Below, in pieces: positions 32,063-48,174 of a DNA stretch of 64,000 nt. How positions within the stretch are numbered: the first letter of the stretch is position 1; each line of letters starts with the position of its first letter. The stretch comes from Xestospongia bergquistia (Eukaryota > Porifera > Demospongiae > Haplosclerida > Petrosiidae): NCBI GenBank assembly GCA_963965975.1, contig OZ014425.1:3609501-3673500 (forward strand), read 5' to 3'. A program made the position numbers and the translations under genes. Below the pieces are notes generated by a model. It was not told the DNA's origin. It saw only the letters and a program-made list of their open reading frames with translations, and did no database searches.

Positions 32063-34851
32063 CAGAGAGAGACAGAGAGGCAGAGAGAGACAGAGACAGA
32101 GAGACAGACAGAGAGGAGGGGAGAGGAGAGAAGAGGCCAGGGGTATAATGCTACCTGTAACAAGACTGCTGAGTGAGTATGATAAGACAGATCACTTTCA
32201 ACTACCTACATAAAGCTCATAAATACATACATGTTGTACAATAGAGAACTACTTACTAGTAAGGTCATCTCATGAAATGGTGACTCTGGAATAGCAGCTG
32301 AACCAAATGCCTGTTTTAAATATAAAAGGATTTTTTTTCAAGTATGTGTAATTACTCACCTTTTCAAAGTTATTATCAGCCACATAATAAAATACTAACA
32401 AAGCTACTTCTATGTTATTAAATGGTTCGTTAACTAGATTGGATAGGGTTTTACTCAGCAATGACTTTACCACATCCAATACAAGAGAAGGAACCTAAAA
32501 AGCACAGTATACATGTTCTATAATAATACTGTACTCACAAGTTGAGCTATGTTGTCAAAAAGAATGCGAAGTTTATTACGAAACTCCATAAAAAGTCCTT
32601 CATCTTCACCCTGTGTTCATATAAGCACAGAATATAGGATAATATCATTGTAATACTGTTATTAGTGACAATGTTTTAAGACTTATTACTGGGACTGTGT
32701 TCATAAAAGCACAGAATATAGGATAATATCATTGTAATACTGTTATTAGTGACAATGTTTTAAGACTTATTACTGGGACTGTGTTCATAAAAGCACAGAA
32801 TATAGGATAATATCATTGTAATACTGTTATTAGTGACAATGTTTTAAGACTTATTACAGGGACTGAATAATAATTATATCAAAATCAATAATATCACTGA
32901 TTTACTAAGAGAGTCCACATCTCTCTTATGATCTACTGCTGATCAAGAGAGAAAAAAAAATCCATGTCATTACTAGATGAATACAAGTCAAGTGTAGTAA
33001 AAACAATTATCATATAAAATTTTCTCTAGTCAATAAAATTGTTTAATTATCTCATTAACTTGAAATAATGTTCTTAATTTTTGATAACACTCCCTTTAAT
33101 TGTGATATTTAATAATGTCTATACCACTATGTGATGGTGTTTAGATATAGTTTTCTAATAATTTAGTGTCCCTTAATGTCCATCACGTATACAACCAGGA
33201 CACAGCTTAGGTCTTATTTCAACTACAATATTTAATAACATACTGGATTTGTAAAATTATAACTTTCATCATATTTGAGTTTTGTAATCACAGCATATAA
33301 TATAGCCTGACAATAAGAGATAAGATACTTAGAGGACATCAAGGAACGCAATACCTGAATGTTCTCACTGTTCTTGTCAGATAAATTTATTTGATGCTGT
33401 TATAAGGATATCAAACTAAATAAAATGTTTTGTATTATTCTGTGTACCTTTAATGTAACAATATATTGTGTAGCAAAGTTAACTACATTTTCTGAGACTC
33501 CATCATCTTCATCAGTGAGGTAGCTAAATGAATGTCATGTGACTCTCATACGACAGTCACATGATCAAGATGACTTACTGTAACATGTAAGGAAGTTTAG
33601 CTTCTACTGCATTCAATACAAGGCTTGCATTATTAAGATCACCTGCCTTCAATAACCTGAAAGAAATAAAATGAACTTAAACCTTTTAAAAAAATATACT
33701 ACATAACTATTATTATAATACTTAGTGTTACTATTATATAGTGATTAACAGGTTAAAATTTATGTTATTAGTCTGAAATTCTGAATGCTATAATTGTGGG
33801 TGTGGCAAATAAATTTGGTGAATCTACCAAATATGTTAACATGCATTATAATATATTTGTTGTCAGTAGTGTCATTGCAGTATACTATATCATATCATTA
33901 GTAGACAAGTGTACTTACTTTTGATAGCTAGTAATAAGTGCTAGTCCAATACCATTAATTAATTGAGACATTTTACTCTGAAAGTCAACACCACTCTCAT
34001 CATCCTATACAGAGTGTGTCCTCTTGTAACCATGGTGATAATATTGCTTACCTCATGCAATGTAAACACACCAGCTCTTTCTAACAATTTCACTAAAGAC
34101 TCTATTAGTTCTAATTTAGAAAGAGGCTCCATTCCTAAATACCAGTATATAATGTAATATTGTAAAAATTGTTTACCTTTATTAATGATATCATGTAGAC
34201 AGTCTGCAGCACTCTCTCTTAAAGTAGGTACAGACAAATATTGTAATAAAAGACTAGAAAATGAGACTATTATAATTTGTGAAATGGAAGTACATTTAAT
34301 ATTGTAATAGTATGTTGTATGGATGTTACAAGATCAATTCTATCACTAACCTGACAAATTTATTATTAGCTATTAAAGTGATGTCTATCCATGATACATA
34401 TGATCCAATAACAGACATTACTAAACATAATACTTCATGATCTATTAATTCAGGTGATGACTGGACAATGAGAAAATCATATGAACTAAGATTTGTTTAG
34501 TAACATACCAAAATTTGATACCAAGATTCTACCAGTTGAGGTACACAAGTATCTCTCATATAATCTTTGATGGTTGTATTTCGAATATTTTCCTAAAAGG
34601 AAAACAATATACATTGATCTAGTCGTCCATCCAATCATCTTTCCATTAACTATACCTCTTGTGTATGTATAACTTCTCTGTCTACTATTTCTGAGTCTAT
34701 AGCTAGTAATATTCGAAGATAGATATCAATAGCAGCTACTGTGTTATGTTCATTTAAAAATGTAAGCAAGTTAGAAAAGAACTGTGGCCACTAAGAGAGA
34801 GAGAGAGAGAGAGACAGAGACAGAGAGAGACAGAGAGAGAGACAGAGACAA

Positions 34852-34882
<31 letters not shown>

Positions 34883-34883
34883 C

Positions 34884-34918
<35 letters not shown>

Positions 34919-36066
34919 CAGACAGACAGACAGAGACAGACAGACAGAGACAGAGAGAGAGACAGAGACAGAGAGAGGAGATTCATATTAATTAAAGAAA
35001 AATATTATTACTTTTATTGGGTAATCATTAACAAATGTCAAAGCTATAATTTGTGCCATCTTATTTTTGATGAAAGATTTATGTGAGTATCCATTCTAAA
35101 AAATAAAAAAATCATAATGAATTACAAATATAATTAGTTGTGGTGTCATTGTTCACAAAGGAAGAATACTTAAACTATTACAATAATTATAGTACTTTAC
35201 AAGAACAATCCCTCACATCCAATCCAACACACTGTATAGTCTGCCAACTTTACCTGATAAGGTTTTAACCAATTCAATAATACTCCTCTTAAATAGAGAA
35301 TATCTTCATTGCTACTAGTAGAATATCTAATAGGACAATATAATTATAATATCATTTATTGTAATAAAACAACAAAATAATAGATGCCAGTAATTTAAGG
35401 ACAGTAAGTTGTTAATTATAACAGTTAGCTACACATACACTACACATCACCGTCAACTTACCTTGTTTTCACGTGATGTTCAAGTACTTGTAAACACAGG
35501 AATCGTACACGATCATCTCTATAGTGAAAGGAGTGGTAAGTGATGATAGCATTATAATAATGCACTTACCTATCTGCTCTCTCTGAGAAATCTGTCAAAC
35601 ATAATTTCCATGCATCACATGAGTTCCGTAAATGATCAAAATATTGCATTGTCTGAAATGATATTACAAAGTTGTGTTTTCTCTTTCTTTTAATCAATAA
35701 TACACAAGTAATGCTACAACCATTTTTTTCAAAATAGATGGTAAAAACCACAAGATCACTAGAATTGAAGTCAAGTGAGACTAACAAAACATTTATCTTC
35801 TGTGACATATACTATACACTGTTGTAATACAAAATAAATACTAAAATTTAAGATTCATTAGTAAGTTCCCATTAAATTAAGTGACTACATATGGTACTGG
35901 AGCCACTATTGGTTATATTCAACAAGCTGGATACTCCACTATTATAAAATATACTGAGTTCATATAAACAGCTTGAATATACATAAATATATCACCAATA
36001 ACGTACCACTTGTCTCTCCAACTGACTACAACCATCATAGAGACCACAGAGTGCTGTATCATCCAT
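28817..36066 (-). CDS. XPOT: Exportin-T, tRNA nuclear export receptor
   Basis: This karyopherin-beta family receptor carries mature tRNA out of the nucleus with Ran-GTP. I joined 33 exons giving 958 codons, close to the 962 residues of the vertebrate protein: 36066-36007, 35652-35570, 35518-35462, 35326-35254, 35095-35012, 34790-34656, 34592-34509, 34460-34351, 34253-34177, 34134-34052, 34004-33919, 33656-33579, 33523-33448, 33396-33355, 33306-33244, 32610-32539, 32494-32360, 32310-32257, 31934-31866, 31819-31658, 31560-31462, 31409-31341, 31227-31154, 31106-31037, 30719-30561, 30475-30323, 30143-30050, 30004-29937, 29488-29440, 29351-29236, 29188-29141, 29067-28996, 28939-28817. Diagnostic stretches are FLCLQVLEHHVK, ESAADCLHDIINKG, LDHRGLRHNNPAVRSR, HRDRLHSGVRQYLHRMIICL, PVCFVAPLQQEFDLNDAQ and LQNEYLPSLQ. 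The last exon may end by reading through (KVSYCYITGL... stop) or splice once more after PYLK; that end is the least certain part. Confidence 0.93.
31962..32115. repeat. (GA)n/(GACA)n tract in an XPOT intron
   Basis: About 150 bp of almost pure purine on the plus strand, (CT)n on the XPOT sense strand, about 28 bp upstream of the acceptor of the exon starting at 31934. It may serve as an extended polypyrimidine tract; purine tracts of this length can also form H-DNA. The Arg/Glu-rich reading frames are artefacts. Confidence 0.9.
32611..32862. repeat. Three tandem 84-bp repeats ending at an XPOT splice acceptor
   Basis: Units begin at 32611, 32695 and 32779 ('ctgtgttcat') and are almost identical. 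On the sense strand each ends 'atgaacacag', the acceptor used for the exon at 32610-32539. The 3' part of the intron, including the acceptor, is therefore present three times. Copies 2 and 3 are followed by tccc rather than the coding ggtgaagatg. Confidence 0.92.
34794..34978. repeat. (GA)n/(GACA)n tract abutting an XPOT splice acceptor
   Basis: A 185-bp purine tract whose complementary (CT)n strand runs directly into CTTAG at 34793-34791, so it forms the whole polypyrimidine tract of the acceptor for the exon starting at 34790. Confidence 0.92.
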
Positions 36067-36395
36067 GACTAACGTCATTAGTTTAATTCTCTCAGTGCTA
36101 CTGCGCAAAGAAAATATGAAGACAAAGAAAGTGTTAAAACAAAACTTTTATATTGTGTGTATTTGTTTTGAGGTGCTTGTTACGACTAGAGAACTGCCAA
36201 TTGCATCAGAAACGTCCTTACTTACGATTGCACCACCTTTGGCTCCTCCTCCCATCACCACGTGGGTGATGTAAACTACCGTTTCGCTCCGTATTATTGT
36301 AATATCTATCACGTGAGCTGTGCTCTGCTAAGTACTGATTTGCTGTCCTGATTTTCTGTCTTCCAACTTGCTAGCTAATCGAGTTACGTCCGATA
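36067..36395. promoter_or_regulatory. Divergent promoter between XPOT and Rab GDI
   Basis: 329 bp between two start codons pointing apart. Two CACGTG E-boxes (36259-36264 and 36310-36315) lie in its middle, which is locally less AT-rich. Joint control of two housekeeping genes is inferred from the arrangement. No clear TATA box is seen. Confidence 0.6.
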
Positions 36396-40333
<3,938 letters not shown>

Positions 40334-40639
40334 CCTCTAATATTAATAACTTAATATAATAGGTTTATTAACTAATAATAATTATTATTACAGGGTGACT
40401 GTTTGTACTAGTTTGATTTTCTTTGTTGCTATTTTTAGAATGAACATTGTGTGTTCTTTAAATGAGTTGTGTGTATATACTTTTCCTGCACTGTTAATGA
40501 TTTACAATAATGTTGGTTTTTCAAATAGAACCATCTTTTCCTTATGAACCCACAAGTACGAGGTTTAATTTAATTCGTTGTCGTCGTAGAATTATTAACA
40601 CGTGGGGCCGCACTTTCCCTGTCATAAATACTGGGTAGG

Positions 40640-40925
40640 GTTCGCATCTTGATACAAAGAGAAAGAAGCACGTCAGTCCTGTAGTATAGCCTGTACAGCA
40701 ACCATAAGATTGCAAGAATATTGGGATTTCTTTGAGTTTTGAACAAATTTCTTTTCCAACGCCAAGTTAGAACAAGGGTTAAATTTACAGCGCACGTGAT
40801 TTACGGCCATCTCGCTGCAAATGGTTCGCTATAAATAGTTTCGCATCTTGATTCTTGACACAAAGAGAAGGAAAGACACATCACTCCTGCAGTATATAAC
40901 CTGTACAGCATAGATTGCAAGAAGA
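40640..40925 (+). promoter_or_regulatory. Lipase-1 promoter region with duplicated segment
   Basis: Two copies of an ~75-bp segment ('gcatcttgat...acaaagagaa...cctgtacagca...gattgcaaga') lie at about 40646-40715 and 40845-40923, the second ending 15 bp before the start codon of the lipase gene. CACGTG occurs at 40599 and near 40794. The duplication may have doubled the transcription-start region; that is inference. Confidence 0.55.
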
Positions 40926-40939
40926 GTGAAAAAATAGAG

Positions 40940-43419
40940 ATGGCGTTAGGAGAAAAGAGGACAAGTTGTTTTCAAGGCAATTTATTGCAAACTTATATTT
41001 GGAAGCCAGTAGGAGAAATCAAGTAAGTTATTTATGTAAATTGAGCTTTAACTCGTTGTACTGTAGATAGTAGATGATTGTAACATGTGTTGAATGGAGA
41101 ATGCATTTAATACAGTGTTGGATTGTTTTGTGTATATATAATTATTTATTTTGTTAATTATTATTATTATTATTAACAATATGACTTTACAGTAATTAAA
41201 AGAACAAAGACAAGTAAATATCAATAACATAAAGATATGTAATACTATAGATATATATAATTGCTGAATATCTAAGATCCTATTGAGGCAATTATACTAA
41301 ATTACATTAAACTAAATTATTGCATTTGTTAATGAAATATAACAAAATATGATTTAGATCTTCTATTGATAAAATTGCATAGCTACTCTAGACCTTTGCT
41401 TTGTGTCAAGTTGTTGTTGTTGGCTACTCAATTCTTTCTAAAGTTGATGTTATCTAACCTAGGCTATTTGTCGTCACTGTTCAGTGTTTCCTTATGTTGA
41501 TAGCAATCTTGACTAGACTGTTTACTGTCACTGTACAATACTTTCCTTATATAAACATGTAACACTATCATAATCAGTGCCTGTTACTTGTTTGTGTCTT
41601 CCGTATGTCTGCCTGCTCACTGGTACTTTCCTTATTAAACACTTAAGTCAATACTATAACCTATTATTGTCCATGTTTGGTGTTTATATGTTTCAATTTA
41701 TTGATAACTATCTTATCTATAAATCATTAATGCTTTCTTTATAATTTTCATATTTTTAAGTAAGTGGCTTTATTACTTGATTTTCTTATAGAATATTATT
41801 TGTAGTTCTATGAACTTCTATCTCACTCACTTGTTTCTTTTCCTGGTTTTGTGATACTACACAATATATATATAGTAGACATTTTTCCTAATACTTTAAT
41901 AGTTATAATCATAAGATCACATGACAATAAAGAATATTATATTATATTAATCATTCTTCTATGTTAGAGCTCTAGTGCACATTACTCATGGGATGCATGA
42001 ATATATGGGACGTTATAAAGAGATAGGTAGGGAGTTAATGAAAAATAAGATTTTCGTATTTGGATTAGATCTAGGTGAGATATATTAACTTATGTGTTCA
42101 TGAATAATGTTATAACTAGTTGGACATGGGAGGAGTGAAGGTGACCGTGGATACATTCTTGATATCCAGTCCTATGCAACTGATGCAATTGCCTATATAG
42201 AAGATATGAAGGCCAAATATCCTTCAGTACCAATGTTTCTTATGGGACACTCAATGGTAAGCTCTCTGTGCTATTTCTTTTGTCATTTATTTCATTCCAT
42301 TCATCAATTACTAGGGTGGACTTACTGCTATCATGATTGCTATTCAAAGGCCTGATCTGCTAACTGGCCTTCTACTTTCTGCTCCTGCAATTTATGTCAA
42401 TCAAATGGGACCAGTTGTTGTAAGCATGAATACATACATATTATAATAAGACACATTATCAGTAGACAATATCTTGTGTTATTAAAAAGACATTTATTAC
42501 TAGCTTCCCTTAACACGAAACATTTACTTGCTTTTACCTTCAATCCATAGTGCAAAATGTAAGGATTGTGTGTAGCCAGTCCATTCTACTCACTTTTGAT
42601 CAGCATACTGGTATATTTCAGCATTGCTCATAAATTAAATTAATATTTCAAATATCATTTTGCTAAATGATCCACTTTTGTTTGTAATGTCATTGTTGGC
42701 TCTATATATTTTTAGAACGTTCTTGTCAAAATGTTGGCTGCTTGTTGTCCCCAGATGGGTGTACTATATATTGACCCTAATCTAATAAGTACTATCCCAG
42801 AAGAGGTACAATTTCAATACATTTTCATAATTACCTTTTACAAGAAATGATATATTTATTCATTGTTCTATAATGTTTGACAAAATGTCAGCAATAAAAT
42901 TTCCTAGCAGCATTTCCATATAGTCAGATAGATTTATAACTTGAAGTAAAAATATAGTCTAACACTATATTATAAATAATACTGTCAACATAACCCTGTA
43001 ATCAGAATTAATAACAATGTAGTTTATACCTATCAAAGAATTTCTACTTCTTCCATATAGGTTGAGAGATATATCAATGATCCACTTATAATTCATTCTC
43101 TTGCCAAAGCTGCTCTTGTGGCAGCAATGATTGATTCAATACAACAATATCAGCCACGACTCAATGAAATTAGTCTGCCACTCTTTTTGATGCAGGGTAC
43201 AGCTGATCAAATTGTCCCACTTTATGCATCTGAGTTGGTAGATGCAAATGTCAGTAGTGTTGATAAAACATATGAAGTAAAAGAAATGCATATTATAATA
43301 TAAAGTGTTTGATCTATTCATAGTTGTTCACTGGTAGCTATCATGAAGTTCTTCATGACAAAGAGCAAGAGAAAGCTAGGGATACGATTACAGGATGGAT
43401 TCTTGCAAGACTTACCTGA
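40940..43419 (+). CDS. Monoglyceride-lipase-like serine hydrolase, gene 1
   Basis: This alpha/beta hydrolase of the monoacylglycerol lipase family (MGLL-like) hydrolyses monoacylglycerols to fatty acid and glycerol. Seven exons (40940-41022, 41968-42074, 42120-42256, 42315-42419, 42716-42805, 43061-43276, 43324-43419) give 277 codons, close to the 300-odd of animal MGLL. The oxyanion region HITHGMHEYMGRY, nucleophile elbow GHSMGG (split by an intron after the Met), acid GTADQIV and histidine in SYHEVLHD are all present, so the catalytic triad is complete. It starts directly with MALGEKRTSC and lacks the Gln/Asp-rich extension of the two downstream relatives. Confidence 0.92.
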
Positions 43420-45002
43420 TGTCTTGTTTAGTCTAACAACAAGAAACTGATAAACTATACTATAATGTTACATTTTACAGTATTTTCATGATAATGATTC
43501 AATTTGTATTTGATCTTTAAGTAATCATAGTTATTGTCCTGTGGTCATTGATTGAGTACAATATATTAACTCCAACCAATTGGATGTACAAATTCTCATC
43601 AGTGGTATTTCCCAAACACAACAGCCATCAATAATTTTTGGATGCACAGGTACAAAGTCTAAAGACAGAGAGACATCACAAGCAATGCAACATTTGTAAA
43701 TTTGGAAAATAATTAAAGAACAAAGCATATTTTACCTAGCCCAGGAGTTGTTGGCCTTACAGAGGCTGATTAAGATGTCAAAGCCTCCAACTCAAATGAA
43801 GACACAACTGCAATACATAGGTCCATACAACAACCAGTGATTTTTCGTTAAAATTAATACACACTAGAATATATATATATATATATATATTTGTAATAAG
43901 ATCACCCTATCCATAAGTGAAAGTTGAAATACTTATAATAGTTACACAGTGTCTTCAGATGGAACAGATTTGATGTTCATTTCTGGAATTTCAGGGGATA
44001 TCTTGTTAGATAATTTATGTTTTGGTTGTTTTAGATAATCTCCTAGCTATAAATGAATATTATTATGTGATGTTCTTGCTGCATTATAAGGTCTTTCTTC
44101 ACTTAAATCACGAGTACTATTTTCTCTACTTAGTGAAATAGAATTCACAGTATATGTAGTATTACTGTTGTAATAGACAAATTTTGTTTATTGCATCTTT
44201 CAAATTCCTGGTCTCATTGTACTTTCTATACTGTCTCAATCTCTAGAAATAAATATATAAGTTATTTGAATTCATTAATATATGATCAAGATATACCATT
44301 GCTAGTTTTGGACAACACCGCTCATAAATAGTCTGTCTAATCTGTAAAATCTATAAATCAAGTATCTGTAAGTCCAAATACTTTACCTTTTCATTCTGAT
44401 GATGTTAAAAAGAAAAATAATGCAGCCCTTAAATGAAACAGTTGTCATAATTATAAGTAGTTAAATACTGTGCTCTATCATTTCCTTGTAAAGTTGTAGA
44501 CACAGTGAAGAGCCATGCAAATGCTATAGTTTGACGATTGATTAGTAATAGGCTGAACATCCAGGTTAAACCCAATAAAGGAATCAAAACAAGTGTCCCA
44601 ACAACAGTTTGCCTACAAAATGAATGTAGTTTCTTACACACAATATATTTATATATATGTACTTAATGATTTCAATATTTCTTTTTTCTTTTCAGTGGGT
44701 TTGTTGTGCTTTTGCCTTCTTAGATGAAAACATACTAATGCTTGTAAAACTATTACTAGTAGTATTGCATTGATCTAAAATAATTAAATAATAATGATAG
44801 TATATTTATGTATGGCATGTGCATATTTTCCAGCTGTCTTATTTATGTTCATCCATCCATCCAATTAATTTACCAATATGATCAATAGTACTGGTCCTAG
44901 AAAAGCCCATAATGCAGCACGTTGACTAAAATCTAGCCAGCAACTTTATTTTTATATACAGATTAATTATATAGATAAAGTAAGTACTATGGTAATTATC
45001 AT

Positions 45003-48000
45003 TACCTTAACTGAATCTAAACTGCAATAAAACATATGCCTATATCACACAATAAAAAGTAGAGAGACCATTTTCATTTAAGATCAAGGAGTCCAACTGC
45101 TTGTGCCACATCACACATGAGGGCATCTATAAATGAAAAGTAACCACGCCTTCATTAAATACTTGACAGGAAGATGAGCTCTGAAGGGCCAAAGGTAAAG
45201 GAAGAAGCAGAAACTCTACAACATGATCAAGGAATAGATCAGGAATCAGAACAGAGTCAACAGGATCAACATCAACAAGATGCTGGGAAAGATCAACTAG
45301 AAGATCAGCAGGATCAAGACCAAGACCCTGAACAAAGGCAGAAGGATCAACAGCCAGCACAAGATCAAAGAGTTCCAGAGCAGATCCAGCAGGATCAAGA
45401 TCCAAAGCAAGGCCAACAAGAACAGGGCCAAACAGATCAACAAGACGAAGAACGAGGATAACAAGATCAACAAGATCCTGAGCATGATGAACAACAAGAA
45501 CAGTCTAGTCCTGAAGCTAGCTCTTCTGAGCAGAGGAGAAGTTCTTTCCAGAATCATGCATTACATACTTATACTTGGGAGCCAACAGGAGACATCAAGT
45601 GAGTAATTCTATAATGTCACTGTCTTTACTACTAGTATAATTAGAGGCAATACAAGTTGCAGTGCTATTTTATCATTTATATAGTATACTCTGTTCATGT
45701 TGAGGATGACTATAGTTTAGTGGAATTTCTATTATGATAAGGTCATCTAGGTAATTTGGACGTGGCATTGTAATTTCAAAGTTTTTGGTAAGTCATACTG
45801 AAGATTTTTGTGGCTCTTAGCAGCTAATCTTCTTAAATTATCTTTCTCTTACTATTAAAGGTATTTTCAACAGTTTTCTGAACTTTTCTGCTGAAGCAAG
45901 AGAACAATTGCACAAGCGTTCATTAATAAAATACAAAATATGTGTGATGTCGGTCATAGTGGAATGCAAAGGGTCTCTGGTAACTTTCCTAGATAGCTAG
46001 CACTCTAGTTTTTGATAAAATTTGCAGACTTACAAGGTGTTTTAAATAGTGAAACCATTTTCTCTAGCTCATTCCTAGCCAGAGCTATAACACTAAATTA
46101 GTGGTCATTTTCAACATGAACAGACTATAATTATAGTTTAATTTATACATACTATTTGCAAAGGGTCATTCATTACTAGAAGTGACTTAGTCACTTTTTC
46201 ATGATGACATGATATTTCATGATGACATGATATTCACATGTCTATTCAACCACAATATACCAATGACTCAATATAATGTATTGTTCACTAAAACTAGTTT
46301 ACTTCTGTAGTATTACTTCATTTAAAATGCTACATTTCAGAGTCCTATATTGACAAAATTTATGTCTAGTAAACACCTTAAGTCAACTATTATTTTAAAA
46401 TAATGTATATTTACTAAATATAGCTGCACTTTTGTGATTTAAACTTTTCAGATGTATAATTCTAGAGATCATTACAGTAGTTGTTAAATTTGCTAAAATT
46501 AGTATGTTCAGTTGAAAGTAGGCTTAAGGTAATGTATAGAATATTACTAATGTATCCATTTTTAATGAAGTATAATTTTCTTATAACAGAGCTCTATTGT
46601 ATCTTTGTCATGGTATTCGTGAATATATGGGACGTTATGAACTACTAGTTCAACATTTAAAAAACAACAATATACTAGTATTTGGATTAGATCTAGGTGA
46701 GACATATTAACTTATGTGTTCATGAATATTGTTATAACTAGTTGGACATGGGAGGAGTGAAGGTGACCGTGGGTACATTCTTGATATCCAGTCCTATGCA
46801 ACTGATGTCATTGCCTATATAGAAGATATGAAGGCCAAATATCCTTCAGTACCAATGTTTCTTATGGGACACTCAATGGTAAGCTCTCTACATTATTTCT
46901 CTTTGTTCATCTTCTCATAGGGTGGTCTTATTGCTACAATGGTTGCTATTCAAAGAGCTGATCTATTAACTGGCCTTCTTCTTTCTGCTCCTGCACTTGA
47001 CATTGATCCTGCGGAAGCAGGAGTCTTTATTGTGAGCATGACCAGTTGCTATATATTTGGACACATTACATTTTTAATACATGACACAGATACAGAAGGT
47101 CTAGTAGAGAAACACAAGTATAAATAGTTAATAAAATGTACATACTTTAATTTCCACCAAGTGTACTGTAATGAAACTACATAATATTTTTTAGATTTAC
47201 AGACTTTGTCATACAAATATCTTTTGGTATTTATAATTATAATTTTGTTACTTTTTATTTTCTCTTTAGAAATTTATGGCCAAAGTGTTAGGTGCTATTG
47301 TTCCCAAAGTTGGTGTTAAAACTTTTGACTATCATCTAATAAGTAGCATACCAGAAGAGGTATAATATTATTTATATTGTATAATGATATCTACTTTGTT
47401 TGTTTTAATATTTAACTTGCCTAAGTTGGACTATAGAAATGCTCCACTGTTTTCTCCTGATGTTTGTCCTTAAATAATATAGTTGTAAGTATTTTTTATT
47501 TTATATTGAAGATGTGAAGGCTACCATTCAATAAGTTCATATTGAATTCATAACAATTTAGAGAGTTTCTACCAGCCATTCCTAAGTAAAAATGATTATA
47601 TGAGCTGTTTGAACATAGTATGTGAATTAATTAAATCCTGTAATTGAAGCCTATAACCTTGTAAAGAGAAATGAGCTTGCAATTTCTTTTAATTCAATAA
47701 AAGAATTACTATGTCTTTTGCTATACAGGCTGAAGAATTTAACAATGATCCTCTCATAATTCATACTCCTATCAAAGCTGGTTCGGGAGCTGCACTATTG
47801 AAATCAATACAGCTCTATCAACCACGAGCCCATGAGATCAGTTTGCCTCTTTTTTTGATGCATGGTACTGTTGATCGCGTAGTCCCACTCCATGCATCAG
47901 AGTTGATATATAATAATGCTGCTAGTACTGACAAAACATGAGGTAAAAGGAATACATGATTTAGTTATCTCTGATTGATTTTATTAGTTGTTTGCTGAAA

Positions 48001-48174
48001 GTTTTCATGATGTTCTTCATGACAAAGAACAAGAAAGAGCTCAGCAATTGATTTCAACATGGATTCTTGCTAGACTAAATGGACCTGTTCTATCGGCAGC
48101 AGTCCAAGAAGAAGCTATCATACAAACTTAATTAAGTAGTCAGAACAACATAGAATTTTCATAGCATTATTAAA
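45003..48174. repeat. Duplicated FNTB-lipase segment inserted in the GPCR locus
   Basis: This segment matches 54219-57417 in the same orientation with a few percent difference, including introns. The left end carries the FNTB 16-bp second exon (rc of 45010-45030) and the start-codon part of FNTB exon 1 (near 45070). About 94 bp around 54271-54364, including the rest of FNTB exon 1, are missing here. Since FNTB is complete at the 54-kb locus, that is the source and this is the copy. Confidence 0.88.
45174..48131 (+). pseudogene. Monoglyceride-lipase-like gene 2, inactivated copy
   Basis: The exons correspond to those of gene 3 (45174-45598, 46590-46696, 46742-46878, 46921-47031, 47270-47359, 47729-47942, 47988-48131). 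CAA is TAA at 45459-45461 inside the Gln/Asp-rich exon 1, and two bases are missing near 47939 (acatgag against acatatgag), which shifts the frame before the exon with the catalytic His. GHSMGG and the acid (GTVDRVV, A-to-V and I-to-V relative to gene 1) remain. Two independent lesions support loss of function, though initiation downstream of the first stop cannot be ruled out. Confidence 0.85.

Noticed and set aside
31911..32213. Arg/Glu-rich and Leu/Ser-rich frames here and at 34771-35086
   Set aside because: They are translations of the (GA)n tracts inside XPOT introns.
45127..45557. Antisense Leu/Asp-rich frames opposite the lipase exon 1 (also 54382-54848)
   Set aside because: They are complements of the Gln/Asp-rich low-complexity exon. 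The end of the 54-kb one overlaps FNTB exon 1 only by chance.
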